From Candidatus Methanofastidiosia archaeon (lineage in GTDB: Archaea; Methanobacteriota_B; Thermococci; Methanofastidiosales; NM3): a DNA stretch of 34,070 bases. Made by a program: the position numbers and the translations under genes. The notes below the pieces were generated by a model, which was not told the DNA's origin, ran no database searches, and saw only the letters and a program-made list of their open reading frames with translations. The stretch spans positions 1 through 34,070 of the forward strand of contig JAFGGT010000058.1 in the NCBI GenBank assembly GCA_016930445.1. Reading direction: 5' to 3'. Of this stretch, positions 13,157 to 22,185 are shown in pieces (the first letter of the stretch is position 1; every line of letters starts with the position of its first letter).

Positions 13157-15298
13157 TTGGTTGACAAAATACTTGTTCTTGGTGTCGATAGGGACAACGA
13201 TATAGGGGATAAGATAGGCGTAGATGGGCCCATATTGGGCAGGGAGGCGATAAGGGAGACCGCGATAGAGCTTGGCATAGCCGACCCCACCGAATCTGAC
13301 ACCAATGTGCTCTTCCACTGCATAAAGCTATACGATAAGCTGAAAAAGGAGGGAAAGGAGGTCTATGTCGCCATCGTGACCGGCGACAGGTCCGTTGGCG
13401 TCAAGTCTGACATGATAATCTCAGACCAGCTTGACATTGTCATGGAGAGGTATGAGACAAAGGCGACGATACTTGTCTCCGACGGCAAGGAGGACGAGAA
13501 CACCCTTCCCATACTGCAGTCGAAGATGGCCATCGTATCCATTGAGAGGGTGACTGTCCAGCAGAGCGAGAGCCTTGAGGACACCTATTTCATACTGCAC
13601 ACATACCTCAAGAGGATGATGGATGACAGGAAGGTATCCGGGCTGCTTCTCGGAATACCAGGGATAATCATTATCATATACGGTCTTACTTACATATTCC
13701 CGGACTTCACGAAATACGGATGGTTCGTCTCCTTCTCGATATTGGGAACATACCTGTTCCTGAAGGGATTCGGCATCGACGACTACCTAAGTGAGAGGGT
13801 CACGCCCAAGAAGATAAAGCTCATCGCCTACTCTGTGGCCATGGTGATAGCCTTATACGGCGGTTACAAAGGTTTCACCAACATCCACTGGAGCATGGTA
13901 CCATACCTGAACATCGAGTCTGCAAAGTATGTGTTCACTTCGTTCTTTGACGGCTCGTTCCCGCTTCTCTACATTGGGATAATAGCAGCATTGGCGGGAA
14001 ACGTTATCAGCACATACCCTAAAAACATGAGAAGATTCTGGGTGCATATGATGGTATTCATCGTCGCGTGCGCATCGTTCGGGGGAGTCTATCAATACAC
14101 CGCATACATCCAGAACGAGATCACAAGGAACGAGATGATGTTTTCCTTCGTGTTCATCGTGTTCATAGCCATATTGGGCGTTGTCATATCCGTTCTTGGA
14201 AGGTCGAAGGCCATAACACCCGAAAAGAGAAGGAGGGTGCCCCTGAGCAGAAGGGGCGTTATCACCATATTCATAATGCTGTCCCTGATAACGACAGGGA
14301 TGATATACTTTGGCGAAGGTAACGAGGTGATCGTCAACGAGGACCCATCCTTCGCCGTGACCACGAATCTTGCTGACCAATACAAGGTCTCTATAGGCAT
14401 GACGTCAGATGACAGGACATTCATGGTCTGGCAGGACAATCGCAACGGCAACTGGGACATATACATGCGCTACATTGGTTCCAGTGCAGGGATAAACGTG
14501 TCGAACAACGCTTTCCAACAGACCAATCCCATGGTCTGGCAGGACAGGATCGTCTGGCAGGACAATCGCAACGGCAACTGGGACATATACCTTTACTATA
14601 TCGCGACCGGCGTGCTTGTGCAGATCACCGATGACGAGTACAATCAGATAAATCCTGATATCTATGAGGACAGGATAGTGTGGGAGGACGAGAGGAACGG
14701 GAACGCCGATATCTACCTATACAGCCTGGTAAGCGAGGATGAGATGAGGATTACCGTGGACGAGACAGGCTTCCAACCTTTCCAGACCAGCCCGAAGATA
14801 AGCGAGGATACCATAGTATGGCTTGACAACAGGTTCGGGGAGTTCAACATATTCAGCTACAACATAACCACCGGGACCGAAAGGGCGATAACTAGCGGCC
14901 GTTCTATAAAGTTCAATCCGAAGATAGACGGCAGCCTGATCGTTTGGGAGGACAATCGCAACGGCAACTGGGACATATACATGTTCGACCTAGAGGCCGG
15001 CGAAGAGCTGCAACTGACCACAAGCCCGGCGAATCAGGTCAATCCCTGTGTCAATGGGAACTACGTGGCCTGGGATGACGACAGCGCAGGCGATAAGGAG
15101 ATCTACGTATACGACAGGGAATCAGGCGAGACCGTGAGGGTCACGGAAATGCTCACAGACCAGGAAAATCCTTACATAATGGACCAGTACCTGGCATGGA
15201 TCGACTGGAGAAATGACCTTGATGGCATCCAGACGGATACCGAGGACGACAATCCAGACATATATGCTGTAAGTCTCAGTGACATATTCACACAATAG
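13157..15298 (+). CDS. DUF373 membrane protein fused to a C-terminal TolB-like beta-propeller
   Basis: A 713-residue protein. Residues 1-155 form a soluble domain (KILVLGVDRDNDIG, then VAIVTGDRSVGVKSDMIISDQ) matching the archaeal DUF373 family. Residues of about 157-390 contain around seven membrane helices, also usual for DUF373. From about residue 395 to the end there are seven repeats built on VWxDNRNGNWDIYxY, the blade signature of TolB/PD40-like beta-propellers, probably outside the cell. DUF373 proteins as I know them end after the membrane part, so the propeller looks like an added domain. The TTG start at 13157 follows a TATA element. The next gene starts 22 bases after the stop and encodes an STT3-like GT-C protein, hinting at a cell-surface role. 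Function is unknown. Confidence 0.85.
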   Translation: MVDKILVLGVDRDNDIGDKIGVDGPILGREAIRETAIELGIADPTESDTNVLFHCIKLYDKLKKEGKEVYVAIVTGDRSVGVKSDMIISDQLDIVMERYETKATILVSDGKEDENTLPILQSKMAIVSIERVTVQQSESLEDTYFILHTYLKRMMDDRKVSGLLLGIPGIIIIIYGLTYIFPDFTKYGWFVSFSILGTYLFLKGFGIDDYLSERVTPKKIKLIAYSVAMVIALYGGYKGFTNIHWSMVPYLNIESAKYVFTSFFDGSFPLLYIGIIAALAGNVISTYPKNMRRFWVHMMVFIVACASFGGVYQYTAYIQNEITRNEMMFSFVFIVFIAILGVVISVLGRSKAITPEKRRRVPLSRRGVITIFIMLSLITTGMIYFGEGNEVIVNEDPSFAVTTNLADQYKVSIGMTSDDRTFMVWQDNRNGNWDIYMRYIGSSAGINVSNNAFQQTNPMVWQDRIVWQDNRNGNWDIYLYYIATGVLVQITDDEYNQINPDIYEDRIVWEDERNGNADIYLYSLVSEDEMRITVDETGFQPFQTSPKISEDTIVWLDNRFGEFNIFSYNITTGTERAITSGRSIKFNPKIDGSLIVWEDNRNGNWDIYMFDLEAGEELQLTTSPANQVNPCVNGNYVAWDDDSAGDKEIYVYDRESGETVRVTEMLTDQENPYIMDQYLAWIDWRNDLDGIQTDTEDDNPDIYAVSLSDIFTQ
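14426..14464 (+). repeat. Propeller blade repeat, copy 1 (39 bp)
   Basis: Identical in all 39 bases to 14552-14590. Encodes VWQDNRNGNWDIY. Confidence 0.9.
14552..14590 (+). repeat. Propeller blade repeat, copy 2 (39 bp)
   Basis: Identical to copy 1 at the DNA level, 126 bases further on, which matches one blade of 42 residues. Confidence 0.9.
14942..14980 (+). repeat. Propeller blade repeat, copy 3 (39 bp, two differences)
   Basis: Differs from copies 1 and 2 at two of 39 bases; the last 30 bases (14951-14980) are identical. The blades between copies 2 and 3 are diverged, so these are not simply neighbouring duplicates. Confidence 0.88.
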
Positions 15299-15320
15299 AG
15301 ATGGGTTCGCACGTGATAAA

Positions 15321-17552
15321 ATGGGGGAAAAAGGCATACTCAAATGGATCAGAAGACATGACCTGGCCCTCATTCTCCTGGTATACTTCTTCGGGGTCTA
15401 CATAAGGCTCGCGCCGAAGCTTGAGATGGACAGCCATCTGCCCGTGTTCCTGGGCGATGTATGGTACAGGATATGCATGTCACAATACATCCTGGACTTC
15501 CATGCGCTGCCTATCCCTGACATCCGCTACCTCCCCTACGGTGACGTGCCCCTATGGTACCCCCCTCTATCCATGCTGTTCTTTGCCGGTGTATCGGCCG
15601 TTTCGAATCTGGACCTGCCAACGGTGATGACCCGGGTAGTGCCCTTCATTGAGGCTTTCACCCCGATACCTGCTTACTTCCTGGCAAAGGAATGGTTTGG
15701 AAGGAACGTGGCCAGGATAGCATTGGTCATGATGGCCATAACGCCGTCCTTCATACTTTACAGCTCTATAGCCGATCCCCAGGTGTTCACTTTGATGGTG
15801 ATACCTGTCGTACTCATATTCCTCTCTAGGCAGCAATATGGTTTCTCCGCCAAGGCGTCTGTCGGCATCGGCATACTGCTCGGCATCAACTTCATGACGC
15901 ACCTCTCATACTTCATCACCGTCGTGGCGATGATACTATACGTCATGGCAAGGTGGTTCGACAGGAAGCCTGTCAGGAACGAGATAAAGTTCCTTGCAAT
16001 CTCCCTTGGCATAAGCCTACTGATATCCAGTTGGTGGTGGCTTCCCGACTTCCTGTTCTATTGGTGGATATTCATCATAACGACCTCAACGCTATTGCAG
16101 ACCTTCGGGTCCCACTTCAGCTCATACGGCACGCCATTCATGATACTTGGATTCATGGGCTTCGGATACATGCTGGTGAACAGGCTCTCTTACCTGAACG
16201 ATAGCGCCAATCGCAATGTGAAGCATCTGATCGCTCTCTCTTTGGCGTTTTCGGCCCTATGCGGGGTATTCCTCGGCAAGGGTGTCACGGTGCCCGTGAT
16301 ATCGATCCTGGCGCTGCTCTACGCATTTGTGATGATGATCAGCCTGAAATCGAATGACAGGACCCCAGCAATCATAAGCGTTGTTATAGCCTTGATCACA
16401 GGGGGCGTGGCATCGTTTGTTGCCCATAGGGCGGGGAACATCGGGACCTGGACCAAGACGTTCACTTTCGTTCCAGCGATCTTCGCCAACATGTATGAGG
16501 GAATAGCCATACTCATCGTGGTCATATTCATTCTGATGATGCTCTCAGTGGTAATGTCGAGAAACATCTCTAAGAGGGCGTATGTTACGCCTTTACTCTC
16601 GCTAGCCTCATTCATATTCCTCCTGCTCCTCATCATGGTCGTGGGGAATCAGCTGTCAAAGGGAGAGATCGTCGACACCTTGAAGGGATATCTCAGCGGT
16701 TACAATCTGCTGGCCCCGATGTCGGTCGTCCTGATACCCACTCTCTTCAGGTACCAATACGATGGAAGGATATCAAAATACATCGTCGACCACAAGTACA
16801 GCACATTCATGGTGCTCTGGACGATATTTTTGCTCTACGAGGTTTTCAGCGAGAACATACTCTCGATCATACGGGAATACGGCCTCATGTGGGAGACCAC
16901 GGTCAGGCCTCTTGAGGGCTACAGATTCTACATATTCCTCGCCCAGCCATTCTCGATCATGGCGGCCATAATGATAGAGGAGGTAAGGAAGCACAAGAAG
17001 GCGTATCTTTACGGATTCATGCTCTTCATCGTCGGGATGGGTTATATCTCCATGGAAGGATTCAGCATGCCGGACTACGACATGGACTTCAAAATTACGA
17101 ACTCGGGGGTGTTCATAGAGGACTACAATGCCGCCATCTGGTTCAGGGATAACTCTACTTACGATGACAGGATGGTCGCAGACTATTATACCGGGCAGAT
17201 GTTCAGCGGAGTATGCTCTGGGAGGTCCCTAATAGGCGGCCTGTTCCCTCTTAGGAACATCGACTTCAATGAATATATCAAGGCACCGGCCAAGGTGCAG
17301 GACGACATATATGATTTCTACAAGACAAGCGACCTGGACCTGACACTTACCATAGCTGAGAGGTACGGCATCACCCATGTGTTCATCTCAGATAACATGG
17401 TGGGAAGGGGTTGGCTAGGCTCCTACAAGGACAGCAGCTTCGGCGTGCCCGTAAATTGGAACAAGTTCTTCGGCTCCGACATGTTCAAGATCGTCTATCA
17501 GGACAAGTCCAATCCATACAACAAGGTATACATACTAGAGATAGTGAAGTAA
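15321..17552 (+). CDS. STT3-like GT-C superfamily membrane protein
   Basis: A 743-residue protein with about a dozen membrane helices and a soluble C-terminal domain. The first external loop carries an acidic GDVWYR motif (Asp46) after a membrane helix, followed by DIRYLPYGDVPLWYPPLS, as in lipid-dependent GT-C glycosyltransferases and STT3 oligosaccharyltransferases. The C-terminal WFRDNSTYDDRMVADYYTG aligns in position with the STT3 WWDYG region, but WWDYG itself is absent. It may therefore be a related glycosyltransferase, or a diverged enzyme, not the main oligosaccharyltransferase. An ATG at 15279 is in frame but overlaps the upstream gene; ATG 15321 starts just before the cytoplasmic MGEKGILKWIRRHD and has GTGAT upstream, so it is preferred. 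It lies in an operon with the DUF373-propeller protein and nadC. Confidence 0.8.
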   Translation: MGEKGILKWIRRHDLALILLVYFFGVYIRLAPKLEMDSHLPVFLGDVWYRICMSQYILDFHALPIPDIRYLPYGDVPLWYPPLSMLFFAGVSAVSNLDLPTVMTRVVPFIEAFTPIPAYFLAKEWFGRNVARIALVMMAITPSFILYSSIADPQVFTLMVIPVVLIFLSRQQYGFSAKASVGIGILLGINFMTHLSYFITVVAMILYVMARWFDRKPVRNEIKFLAISLGISLLISSWWWLPDFLFYWWIFIITTSTLLQTFGSHFSSYGTPFMILGFMGFGYMLVNRLSYLNDSANRNVKHLIALSLAFSALCGVFLGKGVTVPVISILALLYAFVMMISLKSNDRTPAIISVVIALITGGVASFVAHRAGNIGTWTKTFTFVPAIFANMYEGIAILIVVIFILMMLSVVMSRNISKRAYVTPLLSLASFIFLLLLIMVVGNQLSKGEIVDTLKGYLSGYNLLAPMSVVLIPTLFRYQYDGRISKYIVDHKYSTFMVLWTIFLLYEVFSENILSIIREYGLMWETTVRPLEGYRFYIFLAQPFSIMAAIMIEEVRKHKKAYLYGFMLFIVGMGYISMEGFSMPDYDMDFKITNSGVFIEDYNAAIWFRDNSTYDDRMVADYYTGQMFSGVCSGRSLIGGLFPLRNIDFNEYIKAPAKVQDDIYDFYKTSDLDLTLTIAERYGITHVFISDNMVGRGWLGSYKDSSFGVPVNWNKFFGSDMFKIVYQDKSNPYNKVYILEIVK

Positions 17553-17571
17553 TACCGAAACGATTTTATCC

Positions 17572-18402
17572 ATGTACAATGACTTATTCTCTATGAGAAT
17601 CGACTTCCTGAGGCAGCTGCTTAGGGCCGACATAGGATATGGGGACATCACATCGTCCCTTCTGCCAGACAGGGTCGTCAAGGGAGAGATATTGGCAAAG
17701 GAGGACCTTGTCCTGTCAGGTACCGCCCAGATAACACCGCTCTTGAGTGAATACGGGGTGGAATGCAATGCCTACTTCAACGATGGCGACCATGTCAGCT
17801 CGGGATTGGTGATAATGGCGCTGAAGGGGAATGTAAAGACCCTCCTGACGCTAGAGAGGACCGTCCTCAACATTCTCCAAAGGATGAGCGGGATAGCCAC
17901 AGTGACTGCAGAATGCGTGAAGGCCGTAGGGCCCTCTGTCAGGGTGGCAGCGACGAGAAAGACCCTTCTGCCTTATTTCGACAAGATGGCGGTCATCGAT
18001 GGGGGAGGGGACCCCCATAGGTGGAGGCTTGACGACATGTTCCTCATAAAGGACAATCATATAGAGTTGCTTGGCATACGCGCGGCCGTCGACAAGGCGA
18101 GGAAGATGTCATTCTCAAAGAAGATAGAGGTCGAAGTGGCATCGATGGAGCAGGCCCTTGAGGCCGCAGAGGCAGGAGCAGACATAATAATGCTCGACAA
18201 CATGCGCCCCAGCGACATCAAGGCCACCATCAAGGCCCTCAAGAGAGCGGGACACGACAAGATCATGTTCGAGGCTTCGGGCAACATTACCCCGCTCAAC
18301 CTGAAAGAATACGCATCCAGCGGCGTGAACATAGTCTCAATGGGATGGCTCACGCATTCCGTCAGGTCTGTGGACATATCGCTCGAGGTACATGGTGATT
18401 GA
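17572..18402 (+). CDS. nadC: Nicotinate-nucleotide pyrophosphorylase (quinolinate phosphoribosyltransferase)
   Basis: A 276-residue protein of normal NadC length. It converts quinolinate and PRPP to nicotinate mononucleotide, CO2 and pyrophosphate in de novo NAD synthesis. Motifs: GYGDITSSLL at the N-terminus, LERTVLNILQRMSGIAT, ATRKTLLPYFDKMAVIDGGG, HRWRLDDMFLIKDNH, IEVEVASMEQALEA, DIIMLDNM and FEASGNITPLNLKEYASSGV, all phosphate- or quinolinate-binding elements of the family. The related ModD protein is less likely given the RTVLN and TRKT signatures. nadA and nadB are not in the window. It starts 19 bases after the GT-C gene and its stop directly abuts the next start, so it is within the operon. 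Confidence 0.95.
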   Translation: MYNDLFSMRIDFLRQLLRADIGYGDITSSLLPDRVVKGEILAKEDLVLSGTAQITPLLSEYGVECNAYFNDGDHVSSGLVIMALKGNVKTLLTLERTVLNILQRMSGIATVTAECVKAVGPSVRVAATRKTLLPYFDKMAVIDGGGDPHRWRLDDMFLIKDNHIELLGIRAAVDKARKMSFSKKIEVEVASMEQALEAAEAGADIIMLDNMRPSDIKATIKALKRAGHDKIMFEASGNITPLNLKEYASSGVNIVSMGWLTHSVRSVDISLEVHGD

Positions 18403-19188
18403 TTGGCCAGCCACCTCACGACGAATCAGGCCATAATTTTCTGCGAATGCCCAAGGAAGTACTATCTGAGGCACATTAAGGGCGCCAGTCCATCCTACGA
18501 CCAAGCGCATGTTCTGGACATGGCCAAGGCAAGGGCATTTCTGGCGCTGTTTAAAAACGAGAGAAGATTCCTGTCTGAAGTTGGGGATCAATCTGAGCTT
18601 CGGGAATGCTATGCCAGATGCCTGGACATGGCCATAGCTACATCCATATCCCAGTCCGCGCCACATATCATGGGCGCTGACCCTAAGGAGATGGAGGCCC
18701 ACATCGAAAGGGAGCTTGAAGTATTTCTTTTGGGGAGGATTGAGAGGGCAAAGAGACATATGGGCACCTTCGGCATCACCGGCGAGGAGCTGGCAATCTC
18801 GGTCACATATCCTCCAGAGGATGTTGGAAGGAGGGTAGTTGACTTCAAGCACCGGATCTCCGGAAGGATATCGCTCATTCATGCAGAACCTGACTTCGCC
18901 CGCCCGATACAGATAAGCACTGCCATGCCCCCGATGAAAGGCATCTGCAAGGGGGAAGAGATGGCCGCGAAGATGAACGCCCTGCTCCTGGAAGAGCTAG
19001 TGGGGCGCCCTGTGGTTGCCTCCTCGATACACTACCTCAAGATATCCGAGACACGTTCAATTGCCATAGGCGAGTCCAACAAGGAGGAGGTAAAGTCATT
19101 CGTGTCACAGGTGACAGGCAAATGCGACTTCGAGAAGAGCTCTGGCGCATGCGCCTTCTGTGAGGTGAGGGGGGAGTGCGGGCAATGA
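18403..19188 (+). CDS. Cas4-like Fe-S protein with degenerate PD-(D/E)XK nuclease site
   Basis: A 261-residue protein laid out like the following Cas4-like gene. N-terminal cysteines occur in IIFCECPRKYYLRH (Cys14, Cys16) and three more in the C-terminal CAFCEVRGEC (Cys250, 253, 259), consistent with the 4Fe-4S site of Cas4/RecB-type nucleases. Where active Cas4 has GRID and an (D/E)-x-K strand, this protein has GRIS (residue of about 156) and PIQIST (about 167-172), and the GT-x-H helix and QM-x-x-Y motif are not recognisable. Catalysis is probably lost while the cluster is kept. It starts at TTG directly after the nadC stop, with GGTGAT 3 bases upstream, and overlaps the next start by ATGA. 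It may be a structural partner of the active protein. The homology call rests on layout and cysteines. Confidence 0.7.
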   Translation: MASHLTTNQAIIFCECPRKYYLRHIKGASPSYDQAHVLDMAKARAFLALFKNERRFLSEVGDQSELRECYARCLDMAIATSISQSAPHIMGADPKEMEAHIERELEVFLLGRIERAKRHMGTFGITGEELAISVTYPPEDVGRRVVDFKHRISGRISLIHAEPDFARPIQISTAMPPMKGICKGEEMAAKMNALLLEELVGRPVVASSIHYLKISETRSIAIGESNKEEVKSFVSQVTGKCDFEKSSGACAFCEVRGECGQ

Positions 19189-19979
19189 TAACAGTGACCG
19201 ACCTCTGTGACTACGTTTGGTGCCCCTACCAGGTCTATCTTAAGAAGGTCAAAAAGATCAGGCCCCCGCCCACTCCGCAGATGGTAAGGGGCACGGTGAT
19301 CCACAGCATCAAGGAGGAGGTATCCAAGAGGGAGAGGATACTTGTCTCCAGCCACATATCCGAGGGCTCGAGCCTGGACGAGATAAGGAAGTGCATCTTC
19401 GATAATGCGATGCGATGCGCCAAGAACGTCATCCTAAAAGAGAGGCAAGGGCTCGAGGCGCAGGGGGTCGATCCTATGGCCCTCCTTTCGGAACTAAAGT
19501 CCGACTTCCACTATGAGAGCATTGCCAGCGCCGCAAGGCTGAAGAGGCTTATCGAAAGAATAGGGCTTGGCGCTGCAATTGAGATGACATATCCTGAGCA
19601 GGAGGCCGAATTCGTGCTGGAGGACAAGGAGCTCGATCTCAGGGGCAGGATAGACTGCTTTGAGCAGGTAGGTGGGATGAGCATACCGATAGACTACAAG
19701 TCGGGGAACATGCATGAGGATGTCACGCCATCACAGAGGATGCAGATAAGCGCATACGCCGTGATGATGGAGAGGAGCATGAACACGAAGGTGCCTCTTG
19801 GGATAATAGAGTACACGAACTTTGGGCGCCTGAGGCCCGTCATAGTTGATGACGAAGCGAAGGAAGATGTTTACAAGACGCTTGAAGCTGTAAAAAGGAT
19901 CGTATATGGAAAAGAGGAACCTGAAAAAAATATAGGAAAGAGATGCAATTACTGCTCTTTCAAGGAATATTGCATCTAA
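19185..19979 (+). CDS. Cas4-like PD-(D/E)XK exonuclease with 4Fe-4S cluster
   Basis: A 264-residue protein with all Cas4/RecB-like motifs. The N-terminus is [19 protein letters not shown] (Cys8, Cys13). GTVIH gives His40; LRGRIDCFE gives Asp157; IPIDYKSG gives Asp170 and Lys172; [13 protein letters not shown] is the QxxxY-type motif. The C-terminal [10 protein letters not shown] (Cys254, 257, 263) completes the cluster. The family cleaves single-stranded DNA and, as Cas4, trims CRISPR prespacers; no cas1, cas2 or repeat array is in the window, so this is a solo Cas4-like nuclease, probably for DNA repair or processing. The start ATG overlaps the stop of the degenerate relative (19185-19188), making the pair translationally coupled. 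It overlaps the EF-2 gene end by 4 bases, convergently. Confidence 0.9.
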   Translation: MITVTDLCDYVWCPYQVYLKKVKKIRPPPTPQMVRGTVIHSIKEEVSKRERILVSSHISEGSSLDEIRKCIFDNAMRCAKNVILKERQGLEAQGVDPMALLSELKSDFHYESIASAARLKRLIERIGLGAAIEMTYPEQEAEFVLEDKELDLRGRIDCFEQVGGMSIPIDYKSGNMHEDVTPSQRMQISAYAVMMERSMNTKVPLGIIEYTNFGRLRPVIVDDEAKEDVYKTLEAVKRIVYGKEEPEKNIGKRCNYCSFKEYCI

Positions 19980-22180
19980 CCTTGTGGATTCTGGTAGTCC
20001 GAGGCCTTCGGAGGTTCGGGCTTCATTCCCTTCCTTGCCCTGATGGTCCTGACAACGTTCGTCTGGAGCTCGCGTGGAAGCTGCTCGAAACCGATCTGCT
20101 CGGTGGTCCATAGGGCACGCCCCTCTGTGGCGCCACGGATCTCGCTAGTGAATCCGAACATCTCGGACACCGGCGTCTTGGCAATGACCGTCGTAAGGTC
20201 GCCTTCCTGAGACATGTCAAGGATCTGTCCCCTGCGGGACTGCACTAGCTTCGTTATGGAACCCATGAAGTCCTGGGGCGCAGTGGTGAAGAGCTTTTGC
20301 ATCGGCTCGAGGATGATCGGTTCTGCCGAGAGTATGGCCGCGAACAGCCCCTGCCTCACAGCGGGTATGACCTGTGCCGGCCCCCTGTGGATGGCGTCCT
20401 CGTGCAGCTTTGTATCCATGAGCTTCATCATGACCTTGTTGGTAGGCTCGCCTGCGACAATGCCCTTGTCCATCACGGAGTGGAATGCCTCGATGACCAG
20501 TTCCCTGACCTCGCCTATGTGGACCACACCACGGGTCATGTTGAGATACATGTTCCCTTGGTACACGTCCTCCACGCACTTCGCCATTTCCTTGGTCATT
20601 CCAAGTTCCTTCAGTGTTTCCTGAAGCTCCTTTCCCTTCACTCTGCCTTCTGATATGGTACCGTCCTTTATGGCGGCATATACGCTATCCAGCATTGGTT
20701 CGACCACTATGTAGAACTTGTTGTGCTTGTTGGGCGACTTACCCTCCAGCTCAGGCGATGTCGCCGTGATAGACTCACGGTAAACGACAATTGGCTCGGA
20801 TGTCTTGATGTTGACGCCCTTGTCCTTTCGTATCCTGTACTCGACGACCTCAAGGTGCAGCTCACCCATACCGGACAGAAGGTACTCGCCGGTCTCCTCG
20901 TCTATCTTGGCCTGAAGCGTCGGGTCTTCCTTGGCCACCTGCCTGAGGACCTCGATAAGCTTTGGAAGGTCCTTGGGATTCTCTGGTTCCACTGCCACAG
21001 TAACTACGGGCTCGCTGTAGTGCTTTATTGCCTCGAAGGGCTCCATAGGTTCTGGTCCGGTCGATATTGTCTCACCGGCCACCGCGTCCTTCAGGCCTGT
21101 CACGGCCACAATGTTACCTGCAGGCACCTCTTCCATGGACTCCCTGTCCGGCCCCATGTAGATACCTAGCTGCTGTACCCTCTTCTTCTGTTTGGTACCG
21201 GATATCCATACCTCTTGGCCCGTCCTCAGAGTACCTGAGAAAAGCCTTCCAGTTGCTATCTCGCCGGCGTGCTTGTCAACGTTTATCTTCGTTACCACCA
21301 TGGCGACATTGCCCCTCTCGTTGCAGGTTATCATGTCAACGGCCTTTTTGGACTCCATGTCGTGCTTCCAAAGCTGAGGTATCCTGTACTTCTGTGCGAC
21401 CTCGGGGTTTGGTAGATGGTGTATTACCATGTCAAGGATGATCTTGTGTATTGGGGCCTTTCTCGCAAGTTCCCTCTCCTGGCCGTTGTAGGTCATCTCT
21501 ATGATGTCCTTGAATGTTATCCCGTATTGCTTCATGAACGGGACGTTGATGGCCCAATTGGCATAAGCTGAACCGAACGCGACGCTTCCGTCGGTCACGG
21601 ATACCTGCCAGGCCTCCTTGAACTCTGGTGGGGCCATCTGTTTGATGAGCTTGTTTATCTCGGAGATCGTCTTTAGGAACCTGTTCTGCATATCCTCGGG
21701 CGAAAGCTTCAATTCCTTTATGAGCCTGTCGACCTTGTTGATGAAAAGGACGGGCTTTACCCTCTCCTTCAGGGCCTGCCTGACCACCGTCTCGGTCTGT
21801 GGCATCTTGCCCTCGACGGCACATACGACGATGATGGCACCGTCTATGGCCCTCATGGCACGTGTCACATCGCCACCGAAATCGACGTGGCCTGGCGTGT
21901 CGATAAGATTGATAAGATACTTGTTGTCATCGAACTCATGCACCATCGATATGTTGGCTGCATCTATGGTGATGCCCCTCGCCTGTTCCTGCTCGTCGAA
22001 GTCAAGCGCTAGCTGCTTTCCCGCAAGCTCCTCGGCCATGAGCCCTGCACCGAACAGAAGATTGTCCGAGAGCGTCGTCTTGCCGTGGTCAATGTGAGCA
22101 GCGATACCGATGTTCCTAATGAAATTGGGCTGATGCATGATCTCTTGTGCGGCTTTGGCCATCTTCTCCTTTCTTCCCAT
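19976..22180 (-). CDS. fusA: Translation elongation factor EF-2
   Basis: A 734-residue ribosomal translocase GTPase. The G1 motif is [16 protein letters not shown], followed by [32 protein letters not shown] and FINKVDRL. Domain IV has [17 protein letters not shown], the loop whose histidine becomes diphthamide in archaea and eukaryotes. Although the frame opens at 22189, AGGTGA sits 5 bases before ATG 22180 and the product then begins [15 protein letters not shown] like other archaeal EF-2, so this start is chosen. It follows uS7 by 5 bases and is the last gene of the rpo/ribosomal block. The usual downstream tuf and rps10 are not here; instead a convergent Cas4-like gene ends against it. 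Confidence 0.98.
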   Translation of the reverse strand: MGRKEKMAKAAQEIMHQPNFIRNIGIAAHIDHGKTTLSDNLLFGAGLMAEELAGKQLALDFDEQEQARGITIDAANISMVHEFDDNKYLINLIDTPGHVDFGGDVTRAMRAIDGAIIVVCAVEGKMPQTETVVRQALKERVKPVLFINKVDRLIKELKLSPEDMQNRFLKTISEINKLIKQMAPPEFKEAWQVSVTDGSVAFGSAYANWAINVPFMKQYGITFKDIIEMTYNGQERELARKAPIHKIILDMVIHHLPNPEVAQKYRIPQLWKHDMESKKAVDMITCNERGNVAMVVTKINVDKHAGEIATGRLFSGTLRTGQEVWISGTKQKKRVQQLGIYMGPDRESMEEVPAGNIVAVTGLKDAVAGETISTGPEPMEPFEAIKHYSEPVVTVAVEPENPKDLPKLIEVLRQVAKEDPTLQAKIDEETGEYLLSGMGELHLEVVEYRIRKDKGVNIKTSEPIVVYRESITATSPELEGKSPNKHNKFYIVVEPMLDSVYAAIKDGTISEGRVKGKELQETLKELGMTKEMAKCVEDVYQGNMYLNMTRGVVHIGEVRELVIEAFHSVMDKGIVAGEPTNKVMMKLMDTKLHEDAIHRGPAQVIPAVRQGLFAAILSAEPIILEPMQKLFTTAPQDFMGSITKLVQSRRGQILDMSQEGDLTTVIAKTPVSEMFGFTSEIRGATEGRALWTTEQIGFEQLPRELQTNVVRTIRARKGMKPEPPKASDYQNPQG

Positions 22181-22185
22181 GAACT

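Noticed and set aside
13363-15298. Minus-strand frames across the DUF373-propeller gene
   Set aside because: They are low-complexity shadows of a strongly supported plus-strand gene with recognisable domains and repeats.
18403-19979. CRISPR-Cas locus suggested by Cas4-like genes
   Set aside because: No repeat-spacer array and no cas1, cas2 or effector genes are in the window; Cas4-like nucleases are common outside CRISPR loci.
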